A stretch of 64,000 nt of DNA, from assembly GCF_002269345.1 (NCBI RefSeq), contig NZ_CP022889.1, forward strand, positions 1,054,001-1,118,000, in the 5' to 3' direction. Source of the DNA: Tsuneonella mangrovi. Its GTDB lineage: Bacteria; Pseudomonadota; Alphaproteobacteria; Sphingomonadales; Sphingomonadaceae. Positions 26,444 through 35,861 of the stretch are shown here, piece by piece; position 1 is the stretch's first letter, and each line of letters begins with the position of its first letter. A program made the position numbers and the translations under genes. The notes under the pieces were generated by a model that was not told where the DNA came from, searched no databases, and saw only the letters and a list, made by a program, of their open reading frames with translations.

Positions 26444-28486
26444 ATGACCGAACTTCTGGCCGCCGGTGACGGCAGCGAAAACTACGCCGTGCGCGCAAGC
26501 ACCGGCATCGTCTACGTCGCGGGCAACGACGGCGTCCTGCGCGGATACGACGGGACCACCGGGCAACTCGTATCGAGCTGGCACATCGGCAACGATCTCG
26601 ACGCCATCGCCATTTCGCCCAACGGGCAATACGCGCTGGTTACCGAAGCGACCCCGGTCAGCTTCGTCGAAGGAGCCGATGGAAACTGGCCCGCAAACGA
26701 GACGGTGGCCGCAGTTTACAAGGTCAACCTGGCGACCGGCGAAACGACGACGCTGACCTACACCAACCACGGCAGCGACTACACTTTTGCCGATGTCGCG
26801 TTCACCGACAACGGCCACGCGATCATCAGTCAGAACATCCTGCCTGGATGGAGCGGCTGGGCACCGCTGGTGACGCTCGACCTGCAGAACAATACCTTCG
26901 CCACAACCGGATCGTACTACGCCGGGCTCGGCTATGCCGCGTCGCTCACCCAGGCCAAGACCACCGGTGATATCCTGCTCGGCCAACTCGGCCTGTCCTC
27001 GGCCGAATATTACCTGATCGACAGCGCAGGCCAGCAGGACGGGAACAACGGGATCTACGAAAACGGTGTGTATGGTTATGCTGCCGGGGTCGAAGCGTTC
27101 TACGGCACCAGTGCCAGCGGGTTTATCGCCATCGTAACCGGCGGCGGGTTCCATCTCTACGACGGCAACTTCAACTACATCGCAAACCTGGCGGACACTT
27201 ACGCGTTTCTCGCCAACAGCCCCGGCCTCACATTCAGCAACGATGGGACCAAGCTCTACGCGATCGATCCCGATAGCGACCGGATCGTGACCATCAACAC
27301 CGGCGACCTGTCGCTGACCAACACCTTCGCCATCGGGAATTATGACTACAACGTCCTGCAATGGGGCGAGGAGCTGACGCTTTCACCCGACCAGACGGTG
27401 TTCTTCGTCAACACTACTCACGGCATCGTGACGGTCGACAATCTCATCGAGACACTCGGCACCGCCGGTAACGACCTGATGGAAGGAACCGCCGGGAAGG
27501 ACTGGCTCAACGGGCTCGCCGGGGACGACATCCTCTACGGCTTCGATGGGAACGACCTTCTCGTCGGCGATGCCGGCAACGACTTGCTGGTTGGCGGCGC
27601 AGGGGCAGACAAGCTGGTGGGCGGAAATGGTGACGACACCTACCGGGTCGACGATGCGTTCGACACGATCGTCGAAGGCATCGACGCGGGCAACGACACG
27701 GTCGATTCCTACACCGAACAGGTCGTGCTGTCGGCCAATGTCGAAAACCTCAATTTGATGACCGGCGCGGTCACCGGGATCGGCAACGACGAAAACAACG
27801 TAATCGCCGGCAACGCGATTGCCAATTCGATCTACGGACGCGGCGGAGACGACATCCTTCTCGGCAACGGCGGTGCCGACGAACTGCGCGGTCAAGCCGG
27901 GGCGGATTCACTCTATGGCGGCGGCGGCAACGATGCGCTCTTTGGCGGCGCCGGAAACGACGCGCTCTTTGGCGACCAGGGTAGTGACCGGCTCTACGGA
28001 AACGGGGGCGACGACGCGCTCTACGGCGGCGGGCTCAACGACACCCTGATCGGAGGTGCAGGAAACGACAACCTCAATGGCAGCGTTGGCGCGGACCTGC
28101 TCAACGGCCAGACCGGCGATGACCTGATTGTCGGCGGGCCGGGTATCGACACGCTTGTCGGTGGCCTGGGCGCTGACAGGTTCCTGTTCGGTGAAGGACA
28201 CCTGGGCGCGGGCCTCTCAGTAACCGACAGGATCACAGATTTCAGCCAGTCTGACGGCGACGTGATCGATTTCCACAATATGGACGCGGATACGACCACC
28301 GCAGGCAACCAGGCGTTCAGCTGGATCGGCGCCGATGCGTTCAGTTCGACGGCAGGCGAACTGCGCGCCGAGATCGTCGGCAACACGACCTACATCTATG
28401 GCGACACGAATGGCGACGGCACCGCAAACTTCGTGCTGTGGCTCACCGGCCAGATCGACCTGCAGGCAACCGATTTCGTGCTCTGA
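26444..28486 (+). CDS. RTX calcium-binding protein with N-terminal beta-propeller-like domain
   Basis: A 680-residue protein, probably exported by a type I secretion system through an uncleaved C-terminal signal; no N-terminal signal peptide is seen. Residues 1-330 look like YVTN/WD-type propeller blades (VYVAGNDGVLRGYDGTTGQLVSSW, KLYAIDPDSDRIVTINTGDL). Residues about 335-585 hold many GGxGxDxLxx nonapeptides that bind Ca2+. The end (about 590-680) is a serralysin-like module (DRITDFSQSDGDVIDFHNMD) ending DFVL. No protease motif is present. No secretion genes are nearby. The next gene is a paralogue sharing the last 90 residues. Confidence 0.85.
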   Translation: MTELLAAGDGSENYAVRASTGIVYVAGNDGVLRGYDGTTGQLVSSWHIGNDLDAIAISPNGQYALVTEATPVSFVEGADGNWPANETVAAVYKVNLATGETTTLTYTNHGSDYTFADVAFTDNGHAIISQNILPGWSGWAPLVTLDLQNNTFATTGSYYAGLGYAASLTQAKTTGDILLGQLGLSSAEYYLIDSAGQQDGNNGIYENGVYGYAAGVEAFYGTSASGFIAIVTGGGFHLYDGNFNYIANLADTYAFLANSPGLTFSNDGTKLYAIDPDSDRIVTINTGDLSLTNTFAIGNYDYNVLQWGEELTLSPDQTVFFVNTTHGIVTVDNLIETLGTAGNDLMEGTAGKDWLNGLAGDDILYGFDGNDLLVGDAGNDLLVGGAGADKLVGGNGDDTYRVDDAFDTIVEGIDAGNDTVDSYTEQVVLSANVENLNLMTGAVTGIGNDENNVIAGNAIANSIYGRGGDDILLGNGGADELRGQAGADSLYGGGGNDALFGGAGNDALFGDQGSDRLYGNGGDDALYGGGLNDTLIGGAGNDNLNGSVGADLLNGQTGDDLIVGGPGIDTLVGGLGADRFLFGEGHLGAGLSVTDRITDFSQSDGDVIDFHNMDADTTTAGNQAFSWIGADAFSSTAGELRAEIVGNTTYIYGDTNGDGTANFVLWLTGQIDLQATDFVL

Positions 28487-28686
28487 CCGTCGGCCAAGCA
28501 CGCGGCGTCGAGACCTTGTCAGCTCTCTTCCGTCCAGCCGTGCTCATCCGAGCGCGGTTGGCGGAGCGCGCTCCTCGGCGCATGATTGATGCTGGACTCG
28601 CCGAACTTTCCCGATAAAACAATAAGCAACGATCGCGCAGGCTGCAGCGGAGATACTGTTCCGCCAGCCGTAGGGGGCTTTGAGCG

Positions 28687-30528
28687 ATGGCGACAATCAC
28701 CGGAACTACCGGCAACGACACCCTTCAGGGGACGACCGGCAACGACACGATCGATGCGCTTGATGGCGACGACGTCATCGTCGGCAGCCCGGGCAGCGAT
28801 ACGGTCGATGGCGGCGGCGGATTCGATGTCCTGCTCTTCCCGCTTTACTACCAGCCGTGGTTCCCGGAGCCATCAGGCGGACTGACCATCTCGGTTTCGG
28901 GAACGCATGTCTACGACAGCCTCGGGATATTCAACACCACGTACTCGAACATCGAGGAACTCGCCATCTGGGCGCGGGACCCTAGCTACACCTACTCGGT
29001 CGACATCACCGTAAACGCCTCGCAGTTCGTGTCCACGCTGGCCGGTTACGGCAACGTGTGGATCAAGACCGGCAGCGGCAACGATCACCTCATCGGCTCG
29101 CAATATCCCGACACTTTCGACGTCTACCTGGGTAACGACGTGGTCACCGGAGGAGATGGCCAGGATACTGTCGTCAAAGCGCTCAATCCGGACGGAACCA
29201 CCGCCTTTGTTACCGGCGGCACGTTACCGAACGGCGATTCCTCGGTCCAGGTGAAGCAAGGTTCCGCGACAACGCTTTCCGCTACCTCGATCGAATACCT
29301 GAACCTGGGCCAATACGATGCGCAGTTCGACCAGACGGTCGATGCGTCCGGGTCCCCGATCCACGTCGGCCTGCTCGACGGTGCCGGCAACGACACCTTC
29401 ATCGGTTCGGTTTTCAATGACCTGTTTTCGAGCAGCAGCGGATCGGGCGGGACCGACACCTACACCGGCGGCGGCGGCCCCGATACGTTTAGCTGGGACG
29501 GCACAGCCGACGCGATCGACGGGACGACCATCACCGACTTCGATCGCGGCGATACGATCTCTCTCGAAAACAACACGACCGGTTCGTACCTTGTCACCAC
29601 GTTCATAGGCAGAGCGACATTCAGCGACACAGCGGGCGAATACCGCTATGTGAAATCGGGCGATCAGACGATCCTGCAGTTCGATTTCAACGGCGACAGT
29701 TTATCCGATGCATCACTCTTGCTCGCGTCCCGCTGGCTCGAGCTTTCCAACCCATACAACCAGCACATTGTAGTCGCCCCGGCGACCCAGATAAACGGGA
29801 CAACCGCTTCCGAGACGATCAACGGGACGTCGTGGGACGACATCATCCACGGCAACGGCGGCGACGACATCATCTATGGCCTGGGCGGGTACGACACGAT
29901 CGATGTCGGAACGGGCAACGATACCGTCCGCGCCGGCCCGGGCAATGACTCGGTAACCGGCAGTGGCGGCGACGACTTCATTTCCGGCGGTGGTGGCGAC
30001 GATACGCTCGACGGCGGACCCAACAACGACCATGTCTACGGAAATGCGGGTGTCGACTATGTCAACGGCGGAGGCGGCGACGACCACGTCTACGGCGGAA
30101 GCGGCAACGATCGGGTATACGGATCGAGCGGGAATGACATCGTCAACGGCCAGGCGGGCGACGACCTGGTCGTGGGCGGACAGGGAATCGATATACTCGT
30201 TGGCGGGCTGGGATCGGACCAGTTCCTGTTCAATACCGCCGACGTTGGAACCAGCACGGCTAGCGCCGACAGGATCCAGGACTTCAACCAGTCGCAGCAC
30301 GACCTGATCGACTTCCACCTGCTCGATGCCGACACTACGACTGCCGGAAACCAGGCGTTCGACTGGATCGGCAGCTCGGCATTCTCCGGCCATGCAGGCG
30401 AGCTGCACTACGAAATCGTCGGCAACACGACCTACGTTTCCGGCGACACCAACGGCGATGGCGGGGCAGACTTCTACCTTCTGCTGACGGGCCAGATCCA
30501 TCTGGACGCGGGCGACTTCGTGCTCTGA
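28687..30528 (+). CDS. RTX calcium-binding protein, tandem paralogue
   Basis: A 613-residue secreted-type protein. It starts directly with an RTX block (TGNDTLQGTTGNDTIDALDGDD), has a beta-rich middle (about 60-370), a second RTX block (about 375-520) and the same C-terminal module as its neighbour (DADTTTAGNQAF, then EIVGNTTYVSGDTNGDGG, ending GDFVL). It lacks the propeller-like domain of the upstream paralogue. The 200-bp gap between them holds no gene or terminator that I can see. Function could be adhesion or surface layer; no enzymatic motif is present. Confidence 0.83.
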   Translation: MATITGTTGNDTLQGTTGNDTIDALDGDDVIVGSPGSDTVDGGGGFDVLLFPLYYQPWFPEPSGGLTISVSGTHVYDSLGIFNTTYSNIEELAIWARDPSYTYSVDITVNASQFVSTLAGYGNVWIKTGSGNDHLIGSQYPDTFDVYLGNDVVTGGDGQDTVVKALNPDGTTAFVTGGTLPNGDSSVQVKQGSATTLSATSIEYLNLGQYDAQFDQTVDASGSPIHVGLLDGAGNDTFIGSVFNDLFSSSSGSGGTDTYTGGGGPDTFSWDGTADAIDGTTITDFDRGDTISLENNTTGSYLVTTFIGRATFSDTAGEYRYVKSGDQTILQFDFNGDSLSDASLLLASRWLELSNPYNQHIVVAPATQINGTTASETINGTSWDDIIHGNGGDDIIYGLGGYDTIDVGTGNDTVRAGPGNDSVTGSGGDDFISGGGGDDTLDGGPNNDHVYGNAGVDYVNGGGGDDHVYGGSGNDRVYGSSGNDIVNGQAGDDLVVGGQGIDILVGGLGSDQFLFNTADVGTSTASADRIQDFNQSQHDLIDFHLLDADTTTAGNQAFDWIGSSAFSGHAGELHYEIVGNTTYVSGDTNGDGGADFYLLLTGQIHLDAGDFVL

Positions 30529-30540
30529 ACCAAACCGCGC

Positions 30541-32256
30541 TTAGCGCAGGAAGTTGTCTCGCAGCAGCGAGACGACTTCCTTTGTCCGCCCGCTGAGTAC
30601 CGCTTTCACGCCGAACAGCGCGGTGCTGGCAACCTGCCCGGCCTTGACCTCGGGCGGCATCACCAGTTCGACCCGGTTGACCTTCACATCGAGCAGCGCG
30701 GGGCCGGGTTCGGCCAGCCATGCGTCCATCGCCCCGGCAAGGTCGGACGCGTTCTCGACCCGCCAGCCGGCGATCCCGATCGCTTCGGCCACCTTGGCGA
30801 AATCGGGGTTCTCCAGCGTGGTGTAGTGGTCGACCAGGCCCTCGACGCGCTGCTCCATCTCGACGAAACCGAGCGTCGAGTTGTCGAACACCAGCAGCTT
30901 GAGCGGCACTTTCTCCTGCACCAGCGTGATGAGGTCACCCATCAGCATGGTCATCCCGCCATCGCCGCACATCGCGATCACCTGTCGCTCGGGGTAGGCG
31001 AGCTTCGCCCCCATCGCTTGCGGATAGCCGCTCGCCATCGTCCCATGCAGCAGGCTGTTGAGGAACCGCCGCTTGCCGTTGGCGGTGATGTGCCGCAGCA
31101 TCCACACCATCGAGGTGCCGACGTCGGACACGAAGATTGCATCGTCAGCGGCTCTCTTGTCGAGCATGTTGGCGACGAATTGCGGGTGGATCAGGCTGGA
31201 GTCGGGCTCGCGGCCCGCCTCCTGGTATCCGGCCAAGTCGTCCTTCCACTGCGCCAATGCCCGGTCGAGATGCGCGCGATCTTCCTTCGCCGTCACTAGC
31301 GTGATCAGCGCGTCGAGCGTCGCCGCACAGTCACCGACCAGCCCCATGTGGATAGGCGAGCGGCGCCCCAGGTGCGTCGGGTCGATATCGACCTGCACCA
31401 CTTTTGCCTGTTCGGGCCAGAACTGGCCGTAGGCAAAATCGCACCCTAGGCACAGCACCAGGTCGGCAGTATGGATCGCTTCGACCCCGGCCTTGTTGCC
31501 GAGGATGCCATTGACCCCGACATTGTAGGGATTGTCCGGTTCGAGCCATTCCTTCGCCCGGGTAGTGTGAACCATCGGTGCGTTGAGCTTCTCGCACAGC
31601 GCCACGATCTGGTCATGCGCATCGCGCGCGCCGATCCCGGCATAGACGGTCACGGATTTCGCAGTGTCGATCGCCTGCGCCAACTCCGCCATTTCCGCAT
31701 CGTTGGGCCGGGCAATCGGGTGAGGTCGATAAATCCGCCAGTCGGCACCGTCGGCATCGGTTTCGGTGAACATGTCGCCGTTGACGATCACGACCGCCAC
31801 GCCGCGCTTCGTGAGAGCAGCCTGCGCCGCCTTGGCGACGATCCGGCGGGCCTGCGCCGGATGCGAGATCGCTTCGCAGAACACAGAGTGCTGCTCGTAG
31901 ATCTTCTTCTGGTCGACCTCCTGCGGGAAGTCGAAGCCCTTCTCGCGCCGGTCGACGTCGGAAGCGATCAGCAGCACCGGCGCGCCGTTGCGGTGGGTTT
32001 CATAGATGCCGTTGACGAAGTGCAGGCTGCCCGGCCCGCAGGTGCCCGCGCAGACCGCCAGTTCGCCGGTCATGTAGGCCTCGCCCCCGGCAGCGAACGC
32101 GCCGACTTCCTCGTGCCGCACCTGCACCCAGCGCAGGCTTGAACGCGAGACAGCGTCGGTGAAGTGATTGATCGTGTCTCCCGGGATCCCGTAAATCCGC
32201 CTGGCTCCTGCCTGTTCGATGGCATCGACAACGATTTCGGCAACGGTTTTCGCCAT
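30541..32256 (-). CDS. poxB: Pyruvate dehydrogenase (quinone), PoxB-like thiamine enzyme
   Basis: A ThDP-dependent flavoenzyme that decarboxylates pyruvate to acetate and CO2, giving electrons to ubiquinone at the membrane. The ATG at 32256 gives 571 residues, matching E. coli PoxB (572). RHEEVGAFAAGGEAYMTGELAVCAGTCGPGSLH is the N-terminal hallmark with the catalytic Glu; GDGGMTMLMGDLITL is the ThDP/Mg site. The C-terminal SGRTKEVVSLLRDNFLR resembles the lipid-binding tail of PoxB. Acetolactate synthase is the main alternative, but the tail favours PoxB. It is divergent from the M13 peptidase across 185 bp. Confidence 0.85.
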   Translation of the reverse strand: MAKTVAEIVVDAIEQAGARRIYGIPGDTINHFTDAVSRSSLRWVQVRHEEVGAFAAGGEAYMTGELAVCAGTCGPGSLHFVNGIYETHRNGAPVLLIASDVDRREKGFDFPQEVDQKKIYEQHSVFCEAISHPAQARRIVAKAAQAALTKRGVAVVIVNGDMFTETDADGADWRIYRPHPIARPNDAEMAELAQAIDTAKSVTVYAGIGARDAHDQIVALCEKLNAPMVHTTRAKEWLEPDNPYNVGVNGILGNKAGVEAIHTADLVLCLGCDFAYGQFWPEQAKVVQVDIDPTHLGRRSPIHMGLVGDCAATLDALITLVTAKEDRAHLDRALAQWKDDLAGYQEAGREPDSSLIHPQFVANMLDKRAADDAIFVSDVGTSMVWMLRHITANGKRRFLNSLLHGTMASGYPQAMGAKLAYPERQVIAMCGDGGMTMLMGDLITLVQEKVPLKLLVFDNSTLGFVEMEQRVEGLVDHYTTLENPDFAKVAEAIGIAGWRVENASDLAGAMDAWLAEPGPALLDVKVNRVELVMPPEVKAGQVASTALFGVKAVLSGRTKEVVSLLRDNFLR

Positions 32257-32441
32257 TGGCAGGCCTTTCGGATTGGAACTGGGAGTATGAGAGGAAGCGT
32301 CCGCTAGTGCTACGGATAAACCCGCCCTCCGGTTCCGCTTTTGTCGTTTGCCGAACGATAAACATCTTCCGTCGAATGTTCTGCGACAAAAGGAAAAAGC
32401 TGCTACGCGGGCACCACGACAGACCCTGACAGGAGACTCCC

Positions 32442-34484
32442 ATGGCATTTCGTTCGATGCTGGCCGCCGGTGTGGCCGGGCTGGCACTTGTGGTAACCGC
32501 CCCCTCGCTGGCCGAGGATGCACCCGCTGCCGCCACCCAAACCGCCGAAGGCAACACCCCGTTCTACGCGCCGTTCGGCATCGACCTGAAGGCAATGGAC
32601 AAGTCGGTCAAGCCGGGCAACAATTGGGACGAATATGCCTGGGGCACCTGGCTCAAGTCCGCCGAAATCCCGGCCGACCGTGCTTCGATCGGTGCGTTTC
32701 GCGACACCTTCGACCGGGTCCAGAAGGAAACCCGCGACATCATCATGAACGCGCCCGCCGGCAGCAAATACGGCGATTTCTACAAGAGCTTCATGAACAC
32801 CGACCAGGTCAATGCTCTGGGCTGGACCCCGCTGAAGGCCGACCTCGACCAGGTTGCGGCGATCGACAGCAAGTCCGGGATCGCCCGCTTCATGGGTGCA
32901 AGCGGCGGCAAGTTCGGTATCTCGGCGGTCGGTACGTTCGTCTATGCCGACACCGATAACCCCAACATCAATGTCCTTTATATCGGCCAGGATGGGCTGG
33001 GCCTGCCCAACCGCGACTACTACCTCGACGAGAAGTTCGCCAAGCAGCGCGCAGCCTATCGCGCATGGGTGCAGAAGGCGCTCGAACTGACCGACACGCC
33101 CGATGCCGCCGCCAAGGCAGACGCGATCCTCGCCCTCGAGACCAGCATCGCCAAGGCCAGCTGGACCCCGGCGGAATCGCGCGACATCGACAAGACCAAC
33201 AACCCGATGAGCTCGGCCGAATTTGCCGCCTACGCTCCGGGCATCGACTGGGATGCGTTCTTCGCCGGTGCCGACGTGCCCGCGCAGCAGCGCATGATCA
33301 TCGGCGAAACGACCGCCATCAAGGCGATCGCGCAGATCGTCGGCGATACCCCGCTCGACACGCTCAAGGCGTGGGAGCGGTTCCACGTGATCAGCCAGGC
33401 CGCGCCATATCTCTCGGACAATTTCGTCAACGCCCGGTTCGATTATACCAAGACGCTTTCGGGCGTGACCGAACTCGATCCCCGTTGGAAGCGCGGCGTG
33501 AACCTCGTCAACGGCGCGGTCGGCCAGCTGGTCGGCCAGCAATACGTCAAGCTGTACTTCCCGCCCGCGGCGAAGGCCGAAATGGAAAAGCTGGTCGTCA
33601 ACGTGAAGGCCGGAATGGCCGATCGCATCCGCACCAATACCTGGATGTCCGACGCGACCAAGGAGCAGGCGCTGCTCAAGCTGAAGAACATGATGGTCAT
33701 GGTCGGCTATCCCGACATGTGGCGCAGCTGGGACGGCCTGACGATCAAGCCCGATGACCTGCTCGGCAACGTCGAGCGCGCCGGTGAATTCAACCACGCC
33801 TATGCGATGGAAGACCTCGGCAAGCCGGTCGATCGCAAGAAGTGGGGCATGAACCCGCAGACGGTGAATGCCTACAATGGCTTCAACCAGAACAAGATCG
33901 TGTTCCCGGCCGGCATCCTGCAGGCACCATTCTTCGACCTGCACGCCGATCCGGCGGTCAACTATGGCGCGATCGGCGTGGTGATCGGCCACGAGATCAG
34001 CCACGGGTTCGACGACCAGGGCCGCAAGGTCGATGCCACCGGCAAGGTGCGCGACTGGTGGACCCCGGAAGACGCCAAGCGCTTCGTCGCGGAATCGAAG
34101 GTGTTCGGCGACCAGTACGCCAGCTACGAGCCGGTCCCCGGCAGCCACGTCAATCCCGACCTGACGATGGGCGAAAACATTGCCGACTTCGCCGGGGTCG
34201 AGGTGGCCTACGACGCCTACCATCGCTCGCTCGACGGCAAGACGCCGCCGGTGCTCGACGGGCTGACCGGCGACCAGCGCTTCTTCCTCGGCTTCGCGCA
34301 AGTGTGGCGCACCAAGGCGCGTCCGGCAGCGGTTGCCAGCCAGATTGCCACCGACCCGCACAGCCCGGGCGCGATCCGCGCGTTCGCCCCGCTGCGCAAC
34401 GTCGATGCATGGTACGATGCGTTTGGCGTGACCCCCGACCAGAAGCTCTACATCGCGCCCGACAAGCGCGCGCGCATCTGGTAA
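32442..34484 (+). CDS. M13 family (neprilysin-like) zinc metallopeptidase
   Basis: A secreted zinc peptidase of 680 residues cleaving oligopeptides. The ATG is preceded by ACAGGAG and opens a signal peptide (MAFRSMLAAGVAGLALVVTAPSLA). Residues about 40-430 are the helical cap and about 440-680 the catalytic domain. Zinc ligands are His517 and His521 with catalytic Glu518 (GHEISHGFDDQG), and Glu578 in ENIADFAGV. The terminal RARIW motif (CxxW-like) is typical. Likely role is periplasmic peptide turnover, as for the other peptidases in this window. Confidence 0.93.
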   Translation: MAFRSMLAAGVAGLALVVTAPSLAEDAPAAATQTAEGNTPFYAPFGIDLKAMDKSVKPGNNWDEYAWGTWLKSAEIPADRASIGAFRDTFDRVQKETRDIIMNAPAGSKYGDFYKSFMNTDQVNALGWTPLKADLDQVAAIDSKSGIARFMGASGGKFGISAVGTFVYADTDNPNINVLYIGQDGLGLPNRDYYLDEKFAKQRAAYRAWVQKALELTDTPDAAAKADAILALETSIAKASWTPAESRDIDKTNNPMSSAEFAAYAPGIDWDAFFAGADVPAQQRMIIGETTAIKAIAQIVGDTPLDTLKAWERFHVISQAAPYLSDNFVNARFDYTKTLSGVTELDPRWKRGVNLVNGAVGQLVGQQYVKLYFPPAAKAEMEKLVVNVKAGMADRIRTNTWMSDATKEQALLKLKNMMVMVGYPDMWRSWDGLTIKPDDLLGNVERAGEFNHAYAMEDLGKPVDRKKWGMNPQTVNAYNGFNQNKIVFPAGILQAPFFDLHADPAVNYGAIGVVIGHEISHGFDDQGRKVDATGKVRDWWTPEDAKRFVAESKVFGDQYASYEPVPGSHVNPDLTMGENIADFAGVEVAYDAYHRSLDGKTPPVLDGLTGDQRFFLGFAQVWRTKARPAAVASQIATDPHSPGAIRAFAPLRNVDAWYDAFGVTPDQKLYIAPDKRARIW

Positions 34485-34525
34485 GCTTGGCGTGAGCCGG
34501 GCGGCGGCGTATCGGATCAGCTCCG

Positions 34526-35071
34526 ATGCCCGCCGCCCTGCCCCGCCTGTTCGTTGCGCTCCGCCCCCCGGCGGAAATTCGCGAAGTATTGTACGCGGCA
34601 ATGGGCGGGGTCGAAGCCGCCCGCTGGCAAGGCGATGACCAACTCCACCTGACGCTGCGCTTCATCGGTGAAATCGACCCGCATCGCGCCGACGACCTGC
34701 TGGTCGCTCTCCAGCGGATCGACGCGCACAAGTTCGACCTGGCGATCCGCGGGGTCGGTCACTTCGAACGCAAGGGCCGCGCTACCGCGCTGTGGGCGGC
34801 AGTCGCGCCCAGCCCCGCTCTCGATACGCTGCAAAAGAAAGTCGAGCGTGCCTGCCAGTCGGTCGGCCTGGAGCCGGAACACCGCAAGTTTACCCCGCAC
34901 GTCACCCTTGCCCGGCTTGCAGGGGGTGCAGGGCCGATCGGCCGATGGTTGGCCGACCACGCCAACTTGTCGGCACCCGCATGGCCGGTTGCGTATTTTT
35001 CCCTATTCGAGAGCACACTGGCAATTACCGGATCGCAGTATGATGCGATCGCCGAATGGCCGCTTCGATGA
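34526..35071 (+). CDS. thpR: RNA 2',3'-cyclic phosphodiesterase (2'-5' RNA ligase fold)
   Basis: A 2H phosphoesterase of 181 residues that opens 2',3'-cyclic phosphate at RNA ends. Both catalytic HxT motifs are visible: His41-Leu-Thr43 in LHLTLRFIG and His125-Val-Thr127 in FTPHVTLARL. Length and the LFVALRPPAEIRE opening fit ThpR/LigT. It follows the M13 peptidase by 41 bp in the same direction. In vivo substrate is unknown. Confidence 0.92.
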   Translation: MPAALPRLFVALRPPAEIREVLYAAMGGVEAARWQGDDQLHLTLRFIGEIDPHRADDLLVALQRIDAHKFDLAIRGVGHFERKGRATALWAAVAPSPALDTLQKKVERACQSVGLEPEHRKFTPHVTLARLAGGAGPIGRWLADHANLSAPAWPVAYFSLFESTLAITGSQYDAIAEWPLR

Positions 35072-35165
35072 CCAGGTTTACGTTATTCGCGGATAGTGTC
35101 CGATTTTGCTCCACAGCCCGCCAGCGCGATTGATCGCTTTGTTCGCCTGGCGGATCACGCCCTCC

Positions 35166-35678
35166 ATGGCGCACGCGAAAAACCGTCGGAAGATTTGCAG
35201 GGCTCTTGGCCTGGTGCTGGCCGGTCTCGCGGGCATCGCTCCGCTGCCGGCATTCGCAGGCACCGCGACGGCGACCGTCGATGTATCGCTGACCATCCAG
35301 TCTTCGTGCTCGGTCCAGGCCAACCCGCTGACCTTCACCGGACAGGCGAGCCAGACGATCGACGCGAACTCGAGCGTCACCGTCTCGTGCTCCGCCGTAC
35401 CCACCGGAAACGCGGTCAGCCTGTCGCTCGACCAGGGCACCAATGCACAAGGGACCACGCGATACCTCGCCGCTGCCGACGGCACACTGGTTCCCTATGC
35501 GATCTACAGCGACGCCGCGCACACGCAGGTATGGGGCAGCGGCGGGCAGTCCGTGAGCGTGCCAGTCGATTCCGGGAGCCAGGTCTCCGTGCCGATGTAC
35601 GGCCAGGTTCCAGCCAGCGGATCGTCGGTCGCCACCGGCACCTATAGCGACACGGTGGTGGTCACGCTCTCGTTCTGA
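35166..35678 (+). CDS. Spore coat U (SCPU/CsuA-B-like) domain protein, solitary
   Basis: A 170-residue exported protein: signal peptide up to about residue 32 (LPAFA-G), then an all-beta domain starting ATATVDVSLTIQSSCSVQANPLTF and containing ITVSC-like and YSDTVVVTLSF ends. SCPU domains form pilins and related surface structures and normally sit with a chaperone and usher. Neither is present here, so this may be a stand-alone surface protein or an orphan pilin. The two cysteines (SCSV and VSCS) probably form the domain disulfide. Confidence 0.8.
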   Translation: MAHAKNRRKICRALGLVLAGLAGIAPLPAFAGTATATVDVSLTIQSSCSVQANPLTFTGQASQTIDANSSVTVSCSAVPTGNAVSLSLDQGTNAQGTTRYLAAADGTLVPYAIYSDAAHTQVWGSGGQSVSVPVDSGSQVSVPMYGQVPASGSSVATGTYSDTVVVTLSF

Positions 35679-35861
35679 CGCCGGACGGATCGAAGCGCGA
35701 TACGCTCGACCAACGCCGTATTGCCTCGGCCAACGCCCGCAATCCGGTTGCAATTGCAATCGAATCCCGCTTGAATTGCCCCAGTCTCATATTGCTCGCC
35801 GTGGTCGCTAATCGTGCGTGCCATTCAGGGGGAGCAAAACGTCGCACTGGGAGTTTCCACA

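Noticed and set aside
32403-34601. A 732-codon minus-strand frame opposite the M13 peptidase
   Set aside because: Shadow frame with composition typical of antisense GC-rich codons.
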